NCBI GenBank assembly: GCA_032718475.1
Contig: JAUCBJ010008780.1
Location: forward strand, 1-64,000
Reading direction: 5' to 3'
DNA from: Nemertoderma westbladi
Lineage: Eukaryota; Xenacoelomorpha; Nemertodermatida; Nemertodermatidae
Length of the DNA stretch: 64,000 bases
Shown here: positions 1 to 11,058 of the stretch, one piece after another
How positions within the stretch are numbered: position 1 is the first letter of the stretch
Layout of the letters: each line of letters starts with the position of its first letter
Program-made: the position numbers and the translations under genes
The notes under the pieces: generated by a model
The model's database searches: none
Told to the model about the DNA's origin: nothing
The model's input: only the letters and a program-made list of their open reading frames with translations

Positions 1-3000
1 CGTACTATACTTAAGCCGGGTCAATGGGACCAATAGTAGTACTTAATATGTATCACATTTAGGATTAGATTATTTAGGATTAGAAGGATACATAATACCA
101 CATTTAGGATTAGATGTGTACACCATTACGTACGTCTGATGAGCACTATGTGCAAATGTACTTAATAAGTACTAATGCTGGGTCAATGGGACCATATATA
201 GCCTAGAGTCATGAGTAAAGGGTAACTGAGAAGACATATGGGTTAGAGAGAATATCAACACATAGGGAGAAAGAGGAGAAAGGGGTAGGCCATCCCGAAT
301 TTTAACACTGAATCAGGTAGAATTGGTCGTCTCTTGTCATACTGAACCTTACCAAGGCACCATCAGTTTGGTGAGAGATTGGGATGGTGGAGAAACAGTG
401 AAAAAGATAACGGCTAGTGGGGATCCATGGGACACTGAATAAAGGTGGATAAAACGATTGGCAGGCTCCTCCACTGCGTCGTAGAGGGGTGGAATGTTCC
501 ATGTAAAGGAAAACCTCGGACAACCGGGAATAAATTGCCATTTGCCCACCAGGCTGCCGGGAGGTAGCACACGGAGGGGTCACCAATATCCAGCGACACC
601 TGGATGTGTGGTCATTAAACAACAGGGCGGAGTTTAGGATTTATTATGAGGGCTCATATCCTGCGAGATAAGAAATGTCCCAAGGGGCGCAACCGGGGGT
701 ATGGGTAGGAGGGACACTTGATGGGACCACCAGCGAAACGTTATCAAGAGATGTTAACAACGAAGCCCAGGGAACTGACAACAGGGATTAGTAAAGCCAT
801 GGCGGCAAATACATCCATGACTAAGAACAAACAGGATGGCAGGGAGCGTCCAAGCCAGGATGGGAATAAAAGAGAAGAACTACAATGAACTGGAAGGATG
901 GGATAGAATTCTAGACCGACGCTCCAGATGTTGTCCACTGATGTCATTTAATGACGAGAAAGCATCAGGATGCCTGGAAGGCAGCGCCGGAATTGTAGAC
1001 TAAAGTAAAATATTCTCACCCTAGATATAAACAATATAAATAAGATTTATAAAAGAACCAATCGTAGTGTGATCATATATAACCATCAGACAATGTACTA
1101 TAGTCACATGTAACCTTTTCCAATTAGCTACTGGGACTGGGGACTAATTGACTGAAACACGAGGACGAGACAGAGGGCTCACTTACCATACATACAGCGT
1201 GCGTATGCAGGGTTATGTGAAACCCAACTGGAGTATAGAGAGTGAGAGTAAAACGGGATTGGGTACGAGAGGAATATGGCGAGGAGGTGCGATAGTTTGG
1301 GGAAAGATGAAGGGCTCGAAAATTCATATGTGTGGAGCAAGCGGAGTGGAGGATGAGTCCTATGGGTCTAATGAGGTGAGGAGGAGGTGAGGAGATTAGA
1401 CGATGGTGTCCGGGAAAGAAAATTTGGTGAAGAAGAAGGGCGATCGTCTAAACAGAGACACCAAACACCTTGGTACAACTTAGCTCGCAGATGTACCAAG
1501 GGTGGGTGGGTAGTGAGAACAGACCCAGAGGGACCAGTCTGTAAAACTGGCCCCAAGAAAAAACTCCACCCCACATCCAGTATAGTATCATCCAGTACAT
1601 CCAGTACATTATGATGACTTTTCAATATTCTCCCGTGCTTCGAACAGTTATGACATCTTAATTAAGGAAAGCATACTAATTCGAAAATACAGACCTTCTC
1701 TCAACATCCAAGAATCATCTTTTCCCTTATTTTTGTTTTGAGCTTACAGTACTTCTTGTTAGGAATTGGCGGGTAATTCGAACTTTTGTTGTAGTCCTAC
1801 ACTAGGTTTAATTGTATAACTGTTTTATTGTCCGTTTGTGCCGCTTATTTACGCTGATGATGTTATTAGTAAATAACGAAACGTCCGTACTTGCACTGTA
1901 AACTCATTTTATTATGGTTTCAACATTCTACCAACTCGTCTTAGTAATTTTAACTCTATTGCGACTTAGATTCCCTCCTGGGACCTCATTAACATCCAGT
2001 ATTCGATTGAATTCCAGCGGAATTGCAGCGCACTTTAAGTTGATGCTATCTTCTCACTGGGAAGATAGCATGCGAGGGAGTGTTAGCGGATCCAATTTGC
2101 TGCACCACCCAGCGGAAAATGGGGAAAGGTATGATTTACATAATTGGATATGCAATATTACCAATATAATATCACTACCGAAGACACCAGGGAAATATGC
2201 ATTGCCAGCTAGAGAGAGAGATGCCGGCACATTAGCCCATCTCAGGAGGAAGCTAGCATTGGACCAGGGAAAATGGGTTTGGCCAGACAATAGATCAACC
2301 AATGATGGGGCGGTTTACCATTAATTATCGCGCATTCATTGGTAGGCCAATCCTAGGTAGGAATGTGTATCCCATGTAATATATAACCGTTACTCTGTTA
2401 ATTGTGCTTCAGATGGCTATGTAGAGTGTAGAAGTCAAATAAGTAGTTAAATAAGAAGTTAAATATAACTAATATAAAATATAAAACTTTATATTCATTA
2501 CATAATACAAATAAGTAAGACATATTCTTAGAACGTGCATAATAATCATTTAATTACGTAATACATCACCAAATTAAATCGCTCCAAATAAAACTAAATA
2601 GAATTTATCACTATAATATAATATAGTGTCCTCCTGACGACTATAGAGTTCGTCCTACTGGTCTAGTCCTTTATCTGGGCGCATAACGCTTTGGTAGGCT
2701 CGCGAGCCTTCCGTCTCCTTGTATTCACTCGTTACCGCTTCCTCGCCCCCCTGAAATGACTCATTGGTGATTTGATTCCACGTGGGCTAGGACTCCTGCG
2801 ACGGATCGCCTGTGGGTCTGGAACGCTAGGAAAGGGTATGACCGGTGTTTCACAAAGTCGCCTTGTGCTCCTCATCCAAGTAATCCTTATCCAATTCCAG
2901 GTATTTGTCTAATCGGATCGGATTTGGATGAAATATCGGAATATACGTAACAAACGGTATGCCAATATATAATATTCAGCCTATATAAAAAACTGTTGAA

Positions 3001-4640
3001 GAACAAAAAAGGTCAAGTATTTCGGTTACCACGTGCGGATTCCACAATAGTCATAAAATATATATACAACATCTAAGTATCCTGGAATGTGTGAGTTCCA
3101 AATGTGACAGATACAGACAGGGTTCCGGCGGTAGATATTGTAATTCGCGATATCCGCTCGAATATTGTCGATAAATCTCCCGGTAAGATTAAGAGGGAAC
3201 CTTGTTCAATACCGAGGATCTGGATAATTTGTGTAGAAAGTGTGGCATCGACACGACGGGGTTGCATGATACGCTTGATGCCCAATCAGTGCACTTTCAG
3301 ATTCAGCAACTGCAAACGGATGAACACTACAATCACATTTTATTATATTAACCTCAAGGTGAAGTCACAGCAATTAATAATAAATACTCGGCCCTAACGG
3401 ACAATGATTTTATTTTTATTATCCAAGTATCTGAGTACCAACTTCAATGCCTGGTGGACTTTTCCAAAATCTTTGTAGCAATAGACTCGACACTAATACA
3501 TCAGGGTACATGTCCCATTGTCTGAGTGGATGTAGTGCCTGAACTGCTTTCATAATAGTGTTTGCAGCGCGTACGTTCGAATCCGTCTAAAGGCTGTATA
3601 AATTTCTCACTATTGTGTCCCTGGGCAAGGAAAACTTTAGACTACATCGGAGCAACACGTATGCGCCCTTTGCCCCAGTTCCCAAGGAGGGCAACCTAAC
3701 GCTAACCCTCGGAATATTTTTGCAGAATCTCGTTGATTGATCTCGATTGCTGCAAAGCTATACAATACTATAGAATTCTATATCTGTCATAGCAAAGGAG
3801 ACCACCATTTTAGCATAAAAAAAAACCAAACAGTTGGCCGAATCCAGAGGCACCTCTTTTGATAGCTGCTAACCGAAGGTAGGGGTGGGCGCTACTCCAA
3901 TAGATTGTTCAGCTACCAGTAATTCAACTTGTCCCAATTTTATCGACCCCATGGGAATTGCAGACGCAGCCCTCGACCAACTGACTTCCACAGACCTTTC
4001 TTTGCCTTCCTTTTTTGGCATTAGAGTTCCGCAAGATATCTATTTTCCGATTTTGTATCTGAGTTCCTGGCACTTTATCTACTTGTCTACATGCCTACAA
4101 TTTCACTACATGAGCAGTGACATTATGATGTTGACAGATAAACTTAAAACTAATTACATACCCTTTCTTTGGTTTGCTACTACTATCTATATCCTGTCTC
4201 GCCCTAAAGTAAACAAACTAACTAATATTTTATATATATTATGGAGATTAAATTACGAAAGATTTCCTGAACTGTTTACTAAACATATTTATTTAGTTAT
4301 ACAGCTATTAAATTCACAATGTAACGGAATTATGCTAAAGACCCCACCTTATATGGTGTTGCATATTATTCATATCTTATGTACAACTTTCCTACTTATA
4401 TGCGGCGACACATTTAATAGATGAATGTTATCATATATAACGGATCAACACAACCTTATATAAAAATGAGACGGGGTTTGGGCATATTATTTTTGCTCTA
4501 TTCAATATCACACTTATTTATCAAAAAATTTCTCGTTAAGTTTTCTTGAACCGGATTCAATTTAGTAAAATTACAATTATGGAATAAAATGACAAATTCC
4601 AACGGCAAATCAAAATTAACTAATGTCGAGGACAGTTCGC
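1..4640. other. AT-rich non-coding stretch, no supported gene
   Basis: I see no protein family, RNA gene or element with boundaries here. Open frames are short, lack recognisable motifs and overlap on both strands. Visible small structures are three copies of atttaggattaga between about 57 and 114, the phrase gggtcaatgggacc at about 18 and 180, and a hairpin with 11-bp perfect arms at 2043-2071. A frame at 1914-2324 (136 codons) begins with a hydrophobic stretch but resembles nothing I know. Exons of a split gene could hide here. Confidence 0.5.
2043..2071. repeat. Short perfect hairpin
   Basis: The arms atgctatcttc (2043-2053) and gaagatagcat (2061-2071) are exact inverse complements around a 7-base loop. 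No function can be assigned. Confidence 0.6.
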
Positions 4641-4661
4641 GTCGGGTTTTCAGGGGCATTG

Positions 4662-4880
4662 ATCCAGAAAACCTGTTACATCAATGCAGAAGAACAGGTG
4701 GCAGTTGTGGCTGCATAGTTATTCTTACTAAGGGTATAATCTGGTCTTGTAATTAGGGCCACCTTGGTTTCTGGGATAAGGACATAAAGTCATCTTTTGT
4801 CTTGGGTCAATAACGACACATGTACTCGTCCACAACAGGTGTATAACCTGACCAGGTAGTTTGTAATCAACTGAGAAATC
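4662..4880 (+). repeat. Diverged fragment of a LINE leader
   Basis: This stretch aligns by eye, with many mismatches, to 53,664-53,870 in the same orientation. Shared blocks include gctgcatag, a cttacta-ggg block, tctggt-ctgtaa-tagg, and cctgaccagg. The second copy lies just upstream of a LINE endonuclease frame, so this is probably the 5' untranslated part of the same LINE family, left as an isolated fragment. No coding sequence follows it here. Confidence 0.5.
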
Positions 4881-5019
4881 TATTTTATCGAGGAATATCT
4901 GTCTGCCAATCTCTCTGTCAAAATGTAAGACAGACAACAGACAGACGGACTAGATTCCATAAAATATTGAAACTAAGGTTTGAGATGAAATCACGATCCA
5001 GAAAACCCCCGTAAATACA

Positions 5020-5607
5020 ATGTTGCTCGGGGGTGTGCTTCCTTGCTCGGAGGTGTGCTTCCTTGCTCGGGGGTGTGCTTCCTTGCTCGGGGGTGTGCTT
5101 CCTTGCTCGGGGGTGTGCTTCCTTGTTCGGGGGGGTGCTTCCTTGCTCGGGGGTGTGCTTCCTTGCTCGGGGGTGTGCTTCCTTGCTCGGGGGTGTGATT
5201 CCTTGCTCGGGGGTGTGCTTCCTTGCTCGGTGGTGTGCTTCCTTGCTCGGGGGTGTGCTTCCTTGCTCGGGGGTGTGCTTCCTTGCTCGGGGGTGTGCTT
5301 CCTTGCTCGGGGGTGTGCTTACGTGCTCGGGGGTGTGCTTCCTTGCTCGGGGGTGTGCTTCCTTGCTCGGGGGTGTGCTTCCTTGCTCGGGGGTGTGCTT
5401 CCTTGCTGCTCGGGGGTGTGCTTCCTTGCTCGGGGGTGTGCTTCCTTGCTCGGGGGTGTGCTTCCTTGCTCGGGGGTGTGCTTCCTTGCTCGGGTGTGTG
5501 CTTCCTTGCTCGGGGGTGTGCTTCCTTACTCGGGGGTGTGCTTCCTTGCTCGGGGGTGTGCTTCCTTGCTCGGGGGTGTGCTTCCTTGCTTGGGGGTGTG
5601 CTTCCTT
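5020..5607. repeat. 20-bp minisatellite, about 29 copies
   Basis: The unit is ttccttgctcgggggtgtgc, repeated head to tail with only scattered single-base changes and one 3-base insertion (an extra gct near 5404). The unit length is not a multiple of three, so all frames stay open across it and give Cys/Leu-rich or Pro/Lys/His-rich artefact peptides of 200-250 codons on both strands. These are not genes. The high copy identity suggests recent expansion. Confidence 0.95.
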
Positions 5608-6041
5608 ACTCTCAGACACTAGCCAACAAAGTTGTAACAAATTATGTAAAGTCCTACGAAATATATGCAAAAAATAATTAAAAAATATTAGTAATGGATT
5701 ATTTTAAAAACATTAGTCACCGTAAAGTTCTATCTACCTTTAAAACAACACAGGGTATAACAAATTTGAAGACCAACAAGTCATATCCAAAAATATTTGA
5801 AAAGAGGCTTTATTAAAGAAATTATTATTAAATTTTATAAAAATTAAACATTATATTATTCACTATTTTGTTAACTAATATAAACTGAATTGACTTGTTA
5901 TTTGACACTATCAATTCAGGACATTTTGCATAACATAAACTACTATAATTGTTAGAAATAAGAATTCCAACTCCAGTGAAAGTTCAGTCACCGTAAATGT
6001 AACATTCGCGAAAATTTATTACAAAACAAAGCACATTGACT
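5608..6041. other. AT-rich region upstream of the Ig-like gene
   Basis: No coding signal. It presumably holds the promoter and 5' UTR of the Ig-domain gene that starts at 6042, but I cannot assign a clear TATA box. The gene's ATG is preceded by an A-rich leader. Confidence 0.4.
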
Positions 6042-6611
6042 ATGAACTCAAGCATACTACTGGCGTTGTTAGCGTTAGCCACAGCTACTATTAGTGATAC
6101 TGTTACTGCGGATGGATCTAAAAGATATTGTTACTGTGAACCAGCAAATTGTACTTATAAAGAAAATGATTTGGGTAAAATTGGATGTACGAATAGAGAT
6201 CTTATACCTTTTGAAGTTAATATACCCGAGGAAGACCATACATGGAGTTGGGTATTTAACGACCCACCAGTCGTACAATTAATAAAAAATGTAACACGTT
6301 ATGATGATAACAAGGAATTTCATTGTATAGCGACGGGCATTGCCATAGAAGTTGAAACATGTAAAATTACTGTTGAATATCCTTCTGGGGAGATTGAAAA
6401 AGGTGAAACTGGGAGTATTCAAATAAACTGTAGCCATGATGGTGATACGAATTTGAATACATTTGATTGGGTTTTGAAGATTGATGAAATAGAGCAAATT
6501 AACGACAAAAGCGAGTCAAATGCCATCGGTTCTTTGAAAGCAACACATAATGGTAACTACACATGTGGGGCGAGTAAGCTTATCGGTTACTATGATGATG
6601 GAAAGAAGTAG
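6042..6611 (+). CDS. Small secreted protein with two Ig-like domains
   Basis: A 189-codon frame starting at ATG 6042. Residues 1-24 form a typical signal peptide (MNSS, then a Leu/Ala-rich core, then a small-residue cleavage region). A Cys-rich stretch follows (CYCEPANC). The first Ig-like unit has Cys, then a W-S-W core, then a Cys in an EFHC context. The second, from about residue 120, shows the classic signature INCS ... FDWVL ... HNGNYTC. No transmembrane segment or GPI signal is visible, so it is likely extracellular. The domains are Ig-superfamily by pattern; ligand and role are unknown, with immune-type recognition or adhesion only a guess. It has no introns, which is unusual for Ig genes, so it may be a retrocopy or a terminal exon. 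N-glycosylation sequons (N-C-T, N-V-T, N-C-S, N-Y-T) are present. Confidence 0.7.
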   Translation: MNSSILLALLALATATISDTVTADGSKRYCYCEPANCTYKENDLGKIGCTNRDLIPFEVNIPEEDHTWSWVFNDPPVVQLIKNVTRYDDNKEFHCIATGIAIEVETCKITVEYPSGEIEKGETGSIQINCSHDGDTNLNTFDWVLKIDEIEQINDKSESNAIGSLKATHNGNYTCGASKLIGYYDDGKK

Positions 6612-6743
6612 ACAAAGAATACCAAATCTCTAAAAGTTGAATCAAGTACAGAATTGATGTAGGGGTAAAACGAAGAGTTAATCTATAAAATTCTGAATCA
6701 AAGTGCATTTTATGTGCTATTTATATATTGATACTGTTTTACT

Positions 6744-6958
6744 TATGCAATGTTATAAATGAATCAATACCTGAAGGAATTATGCAATGTTATAATGGAT
6801 CAATACCTGAATTAATTTTTCAATGTTATAATGAAAAAATACTTGAATTAATTGTGCAATGTTATAATGAATAAATACCTGAATTAATTTTTCAATGTTG
6901 CAATGAATCAATAACTGGATTAATTATTATTCAATGGTATTACGAATTTATTCCTGAC
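6744..6958. repeat. Imperfect tandem repeat of about 36-40 bp, six copies
   Basis: The core caatgttataatgaatcaa followed by tacctgaattaatt recurs about six times downstream of the Ig-like gene, with growing divergence towards the right. AT-rich, non-coding. Confidence 0.8.
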
Positions 6959-7545
6959 ATAATCATGACTTCCTTTGTTCTGGAAGGCCACTTGTGTCAA
7001 CCTCCAGTAAAGAAGGTTGAAAATTTCTACCACAATCTACAAGCAGCTACTGATGAAGTGGATCAGCATGCATTCTTAACTTTCCTGGGTGCCTTTGATG
7101 CCAGCCATCATTCCTCAACATCGCCAGCCATGCGTCTATGTATGTATGGATGGATGTGTAATATCGACTATTGAGTTCATAAGCACTGAATTAGAGCACA
7201 AAATTGGAATAATTAAACGAATACACAGAAATCTAAATGATATACCAATAAATAGTCCTATGAATGAATATCAATATAATGATGATATAGAATAAATTAA
7301 TTGTCGTTGTGTATGTCAAAATTGAAATTGTAATACAAAAACCATTTTTAGGGGGTCGGAGCCACCCACCCCCCCTAATTTTTTTCAAATTTCAATAAAA
7401 TGCTACAAAATTGATGATGATGATGATAGATCGACACCTTTTCTTACTGTTGGCCTGGCCAGATTTTTCAATTTCTCAATTTCTCAAGTTGTATTATTAT
7501 CATTTCACCGCGTTATCGCTCATTGTCTGTCATCACATATCATTC
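6959..7545. other. Non-coding stretch
   Basis: No supported gene. It contains a short gat microsatellite near 7414-7430 and a C-rich tract near 7359-7376. Confidence 0.5.
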
Positions 7546-7887
7546 CGTCGGGTGGCGTTAAAAAGGTGCTAAGTACCAGTTCTATCAAACTGAGGAAATT
7601 TCATTAATTCAAACTGAGTTATCACATGAAGTTAGGTCATTTTAAACGGCACCGTTTAAAATGGCCTAACTATGAATCGACAAAATCATGTAGAGTTAGG
7701 CAATTTAAACGGCACCATTTAAAATGGCCTAACTCTGAACCCATAATACCATGTAGAGTTAGGCCATTTTAAAAGGTGCCGTTTAAAATGACCTAACTAT
7801 GAATTCACAAAAACATGTAGAGTTAGGCCATATTAAATGGCGCCGTTTAAAATGGCCAAACTCTGAATCGAAAAAACCATGTAGAAA
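7546..7887 (+). mobile_element. Internally deleted copy of a palindrome-carrying repeat
   Basis: It begins with cgtcgggtggcgttaaaaag and ends in an array of about 40-bp palindromes. The same start block and the same palindromes occur in the same order, on the opposite strand, at 30,785-31,781. There they are separated by about 900 bases instead of about 50. The two loci are therefore copies of one repeat family, and this one is internally shortened. No coding capacity, so it is non-autonomous. Confidence 0.6.
7625..7887. repeat. Four tandem units of about 62 bp, each a near-perfect palindrome
   Basis: Each unit contains a palindrome of about 40 bases built from gttaggccattttaaacgg and its inverse complement around a gc-rich centre (cacc or cgcc), separated by a spacer like ctgaatcgacaaaaccatgt. 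Arms are conserved between units better than spacers. The array could form a row of cruciforms or RNA hairpins. Confidence 0.85.
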
Positions 7888-8789
7888 ACCATCGTTTATA
7901 CCCACCCTATTCGCACGTTTAAATTATATTTTTTGTTACAGGCTGTTGTTACAGCCTCTTAGGTTGTTAGAAATAAATAGACAAAAAATAAATATGAAGA
8001 TTGAAGACTTTAATTATATCCAATGGATAAGCATAATTGTTTAAAAATATTGTTACGAACTGTATAAAAAATAAATTAAAACTAAAAGATCCAATAAATA
8101 AATAATTAAAAAGATGACATGAGAGAGCTTAATCAAGCGCCTGTAATAAATATAGCATTTTTATTATAGAAACAATTCTGGGGACATTTCTTCCGGGGAC
8201 ATTTATTCCAGGGGACATTTCTTCTAGGGACATAATTGGAGGGACATTTCTTCAAGATACATTTTTTTCTGGGCACATTTTTTCATGAACCGCACTGGCT
8301 GACAGCCACAGTGCAGATTTTTTGCAGATTTTATGGGGTAGGGAAAAACCGTGGACGCGGACAAGGATGCTGACACTTACACGGATGAATATAATTATAA
8401 TGCTGTACAAGTGTACAGTGTAAAAGTGTACCTCTAAACAACGCTACAGTATACTGAGGACTATAATAATAAAACTTTATCTCATCCATGAAGGACATCA
8501 AAATTAATTCAGAAATTAATTCAGTTTTCTTAATATTAAAGAACAAATAAATAAATAGATGCCACATGCCAATTTAAGGCCAATGTAGCACATATAATAT
8601 ATAGACTACCAGTCTCATTTAAATAAAGACAGCGACAAGGATTGTAACGGGTTTCCCCCAAACTGAAATTATCCAAAAGAAATATTGCCCCCATAGTAAA
8701 GATTGCCCACTGGTAAGATTGCCCCAATAAACACTGCCTACAGGTAGCAAAGAACTTATTATGGCCCCCCATCCAGCCATCGAGGTTTA
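7888..8789. other. Non-coding stretch
   Basis: AT-rich without a supported gene, apart from the short ggggacattt repeat at 8180-8287. Confidence 0.5.
8180..8287. repeat. Degenerate 17-18 bp tandem repeat around ggggacatttcttc
   Basis: About six or seven copies of the phrase ggggacattt followed by cttcc, attcc or cttct, decaying rightwards. Non-coding. Confidence 0.75.
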
Positions 8790-10807
8790 TTGAATGACAA
8801 TGATGTTCACTCTGTCCCGCCGCCTCCATCAACCTTCACATCATTACAACATGCTACCAGCAATGACCCTCTTTCTCTTTTGTTCTATGAGTTACCGGGA
8901 GAGGAGGTCCCATTAAATCCCGCTTGTACCGGTATGCCTACCAATAACGAAATCACTGGCGACTCCAACGAGGAGATAAATCACATGATGGTGGACCAGG
9001 ATAAAGGAAGTGTCTTCTAGTCCTTTGGATTGCTCAGGTGATTCTGCCAGTAAGACTGGTAGGAAGCGCTCCCGAATTGTCAGCAACTGGAAAGTGACTA
9101 AAAACAAAGCAGCATATAATGGTGGGAAGTCATACGTAAACAATAGTGGAGTGACTATACCAGAGAAAAATGTAGGCATACCAGCTGCATTTAACAATTG
9201 TAATGTAAAGTGTAGGTTCCAATGTGCTGAATCTTGCTCAATTCAAGACTGAAAGCGGTTCCTAAAACGAATACTATACATTGCCTGATCTTCGAGAGAA
9301 AAGGTTCTGGTTATTGGCTCATACAGAACGGGTATCCATTAAATCCAGGAAGTCTAAAGGCGTAAAGTCATATAATTATGTGTGTTTCCTTCAAACCCAC
9401 GAAGGGAAGCGTTTGAGAGTTTGCCAGGATTTCTTTGTAAAAACTCTGAAAATCAGCAAAAAGAAAATATATGCAGCCTATTCGCGTAACTCTACAGGAA
9501 TTCATTCCGTATGCTGATTAGCGAAAAGGGGGTAACAACACTCATTTGTTTGCTGATCGGGTCCGTAAACATATAAGATCTTTAAAACTGTGGAAAGCCA
9601 TTATTGCTGTAAAAAAAACGAATCGCCGTTATTTGGATTGTAGGATGAAATCTGTGCAGAATTAGTACAGACTATATGTTGTAGGATAGAAGGAAGCTGG
9701 CTTTACGGATATTGCAAGTCTTACATTATTGCATATTACATATTGCAAGTCAATATATATTTAACCGCGAATTTAACTTAAGTTTCCATTCACCTAGAAT
9801 GGATCAATGTGAAACATGTATTCAATTCAAGGAAGGAATTATTCCTGCAGATAAAGAGGTTTGTATTTAATTGATAGGCCTATATATTATATATATATAT
9901 ACCAGACCGGAGCAGGCAAAATTCCATATTCTTCTATCGTTTCCTAGCTAGTGTGTCGAAATATTTTCACAGACTGACATTTGGCAACCCTTAGCTCATT
10001 GGAAATGCCATTTATCAAAGTATTTTGCAACCAAAAATTGTTATATTATATATCCTATATATATTATATATAGTCAGGGTAAGAAACAGCTGTGAATAAG
10101 GGGTAAAAAAACACAACATTTTTCTACATTCACATTGTTTTTATCCAGTAATACTCATTTTCTTAGTCACTAACATTCGTTGTCAATAATATCAACACAT
10201 TTATCAATAATATAATTTTTATGCGCTTTGACTCTCTTTTTTTCCGCGTTCCTGAAAAATGTGTTAACTATTCCACTTCGTACATCAAGGACCATTTCTA
10301 TAAACATAAACTCAAGGTATTTAATTTGACTGAATCGTTGCGCTTACTGAATTCCGTCAAGCCAATTGGGATCAATGTTCTTTGGAACGAGCAGGAAGGG
10401 AGGCGAGGCGGGAATGACCTAGCTTCGGGGGTGGTAAAGGTGGTTAATACTGCAATGAATTTTATTCCAAACCATTACAAGAAACTTATAATATAGTTGG
10501 ACAGCTGTGTGGCATAGAACAGAAATTCGTTCCATTCCACCGCACTGAAATTGTGGCTGCAGGGACAGACCTCAATTTATATTATTGAGCTATATTATAG
10601 TGTTGCTGGACACTCTCTTGTCCACTTGTCCAGGAGGTGGATGCTATACACTCGATAATAGAGAAGCATTTAAGGATGCTCGAAACGTGGTCCCCGTTGG
10701 GATTATTTAGCCAACTAAAAGATGTACGAAGTGAAGATTGGGTAGTTACGAGGCTATTGTCAGCAGATTTCAGAGACTATCAAAGTGTAGCTGCACGGTA
10801 CAAGTGA
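8790..10807 (+). pseudogene. Decayed gene of an invertebrate transposase-like family
   Basis: Pieces in changing frames follow the order of a large, uncharacterised invertebrate protein family that I regard as transposase-related. N-terminal: RKRSRIVSNWKVTKNKAAYN with GKSYV and a Cys-rich CRFQC (9050-9230). Then RVCQDFFVKTLKISKKKIYA (about 9410-9470), VESHYC and NRRYLDC (about 9585-9640), a diagnostic MDQCETC block (9799-9820) and GGNDLASGVVK (10,410-10,440). Near 10,500 comes LDSC-A-NRNS, where a Gln codon has become TAG, then AGHS followed by VQEVDAIHS (10,610-10,660). Several frameshifts and stops separate them. The final 59-codon block ends at a TGA that overlaps a possible splice donor (caa|gtgagt at 10,801), so some gaps could be introns. 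No terminal repeats were found. Name of the superfamily is uncertain; homology to this family is fairly sure. Confidence 0.65.
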
Positions 10808-11053
10808 GTATTCATTTTTTTGTTTGAACTAAATTATTATTTAAACTAAATTATTAACCTCGTAGTAGGAAAGAGACCTACTCAGAGTCCTACTCCTCGG
10901 GTTAAAACAATAGGAAAAACAACAAAACAACCGGTCAATAATGTACGTTAATTATAATCATTAAACAATGTATGTTATTGTTAATTAAACCATCTTTTCA
11001 TTTTAAATTCTAAATTGTTAATTACAGCTTGATGTTTAGTTGTCTTTTAATTA
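10808..11053. other. AT-rich flank of element 1
   Basis: Non-coding host or older repeat sequence between the transposase relic and the target site of BEL element 1. Confidence 0.5.
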
Positions 11054-11058
11054 AAGTC

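Noticed and set aside
302-622. Open frame of 106 codons on the minus strand
   Set aside because: No motif, overlaps two other random frames, composition as expected by chance.
1914-2324. 136-codon plus-strand frame with a hydrophobic start
   Set aside because: Could be an exon or a chance frame; no recognisable domain and no convincing leader, so not listed as a gene.
3885-4424. 179-codon frame rich in aromatic and hydrophobic residues
   Set aside because: Looks like translated AT-rich DNA; no topology or family pattern.
4918-5681. Long Pro/Lys/His-rich and Cys/Leu-rich frames over the minisatellite
   Set aside because: Generated by the 20-bp repeat on both strands in all frames; not genes.
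7625-7887. CRISPR-like array
   Set aside because: Repeats are palindromes of about 40 bp with degenerate, similar spacers in a eukaryotic context; no cas genes.
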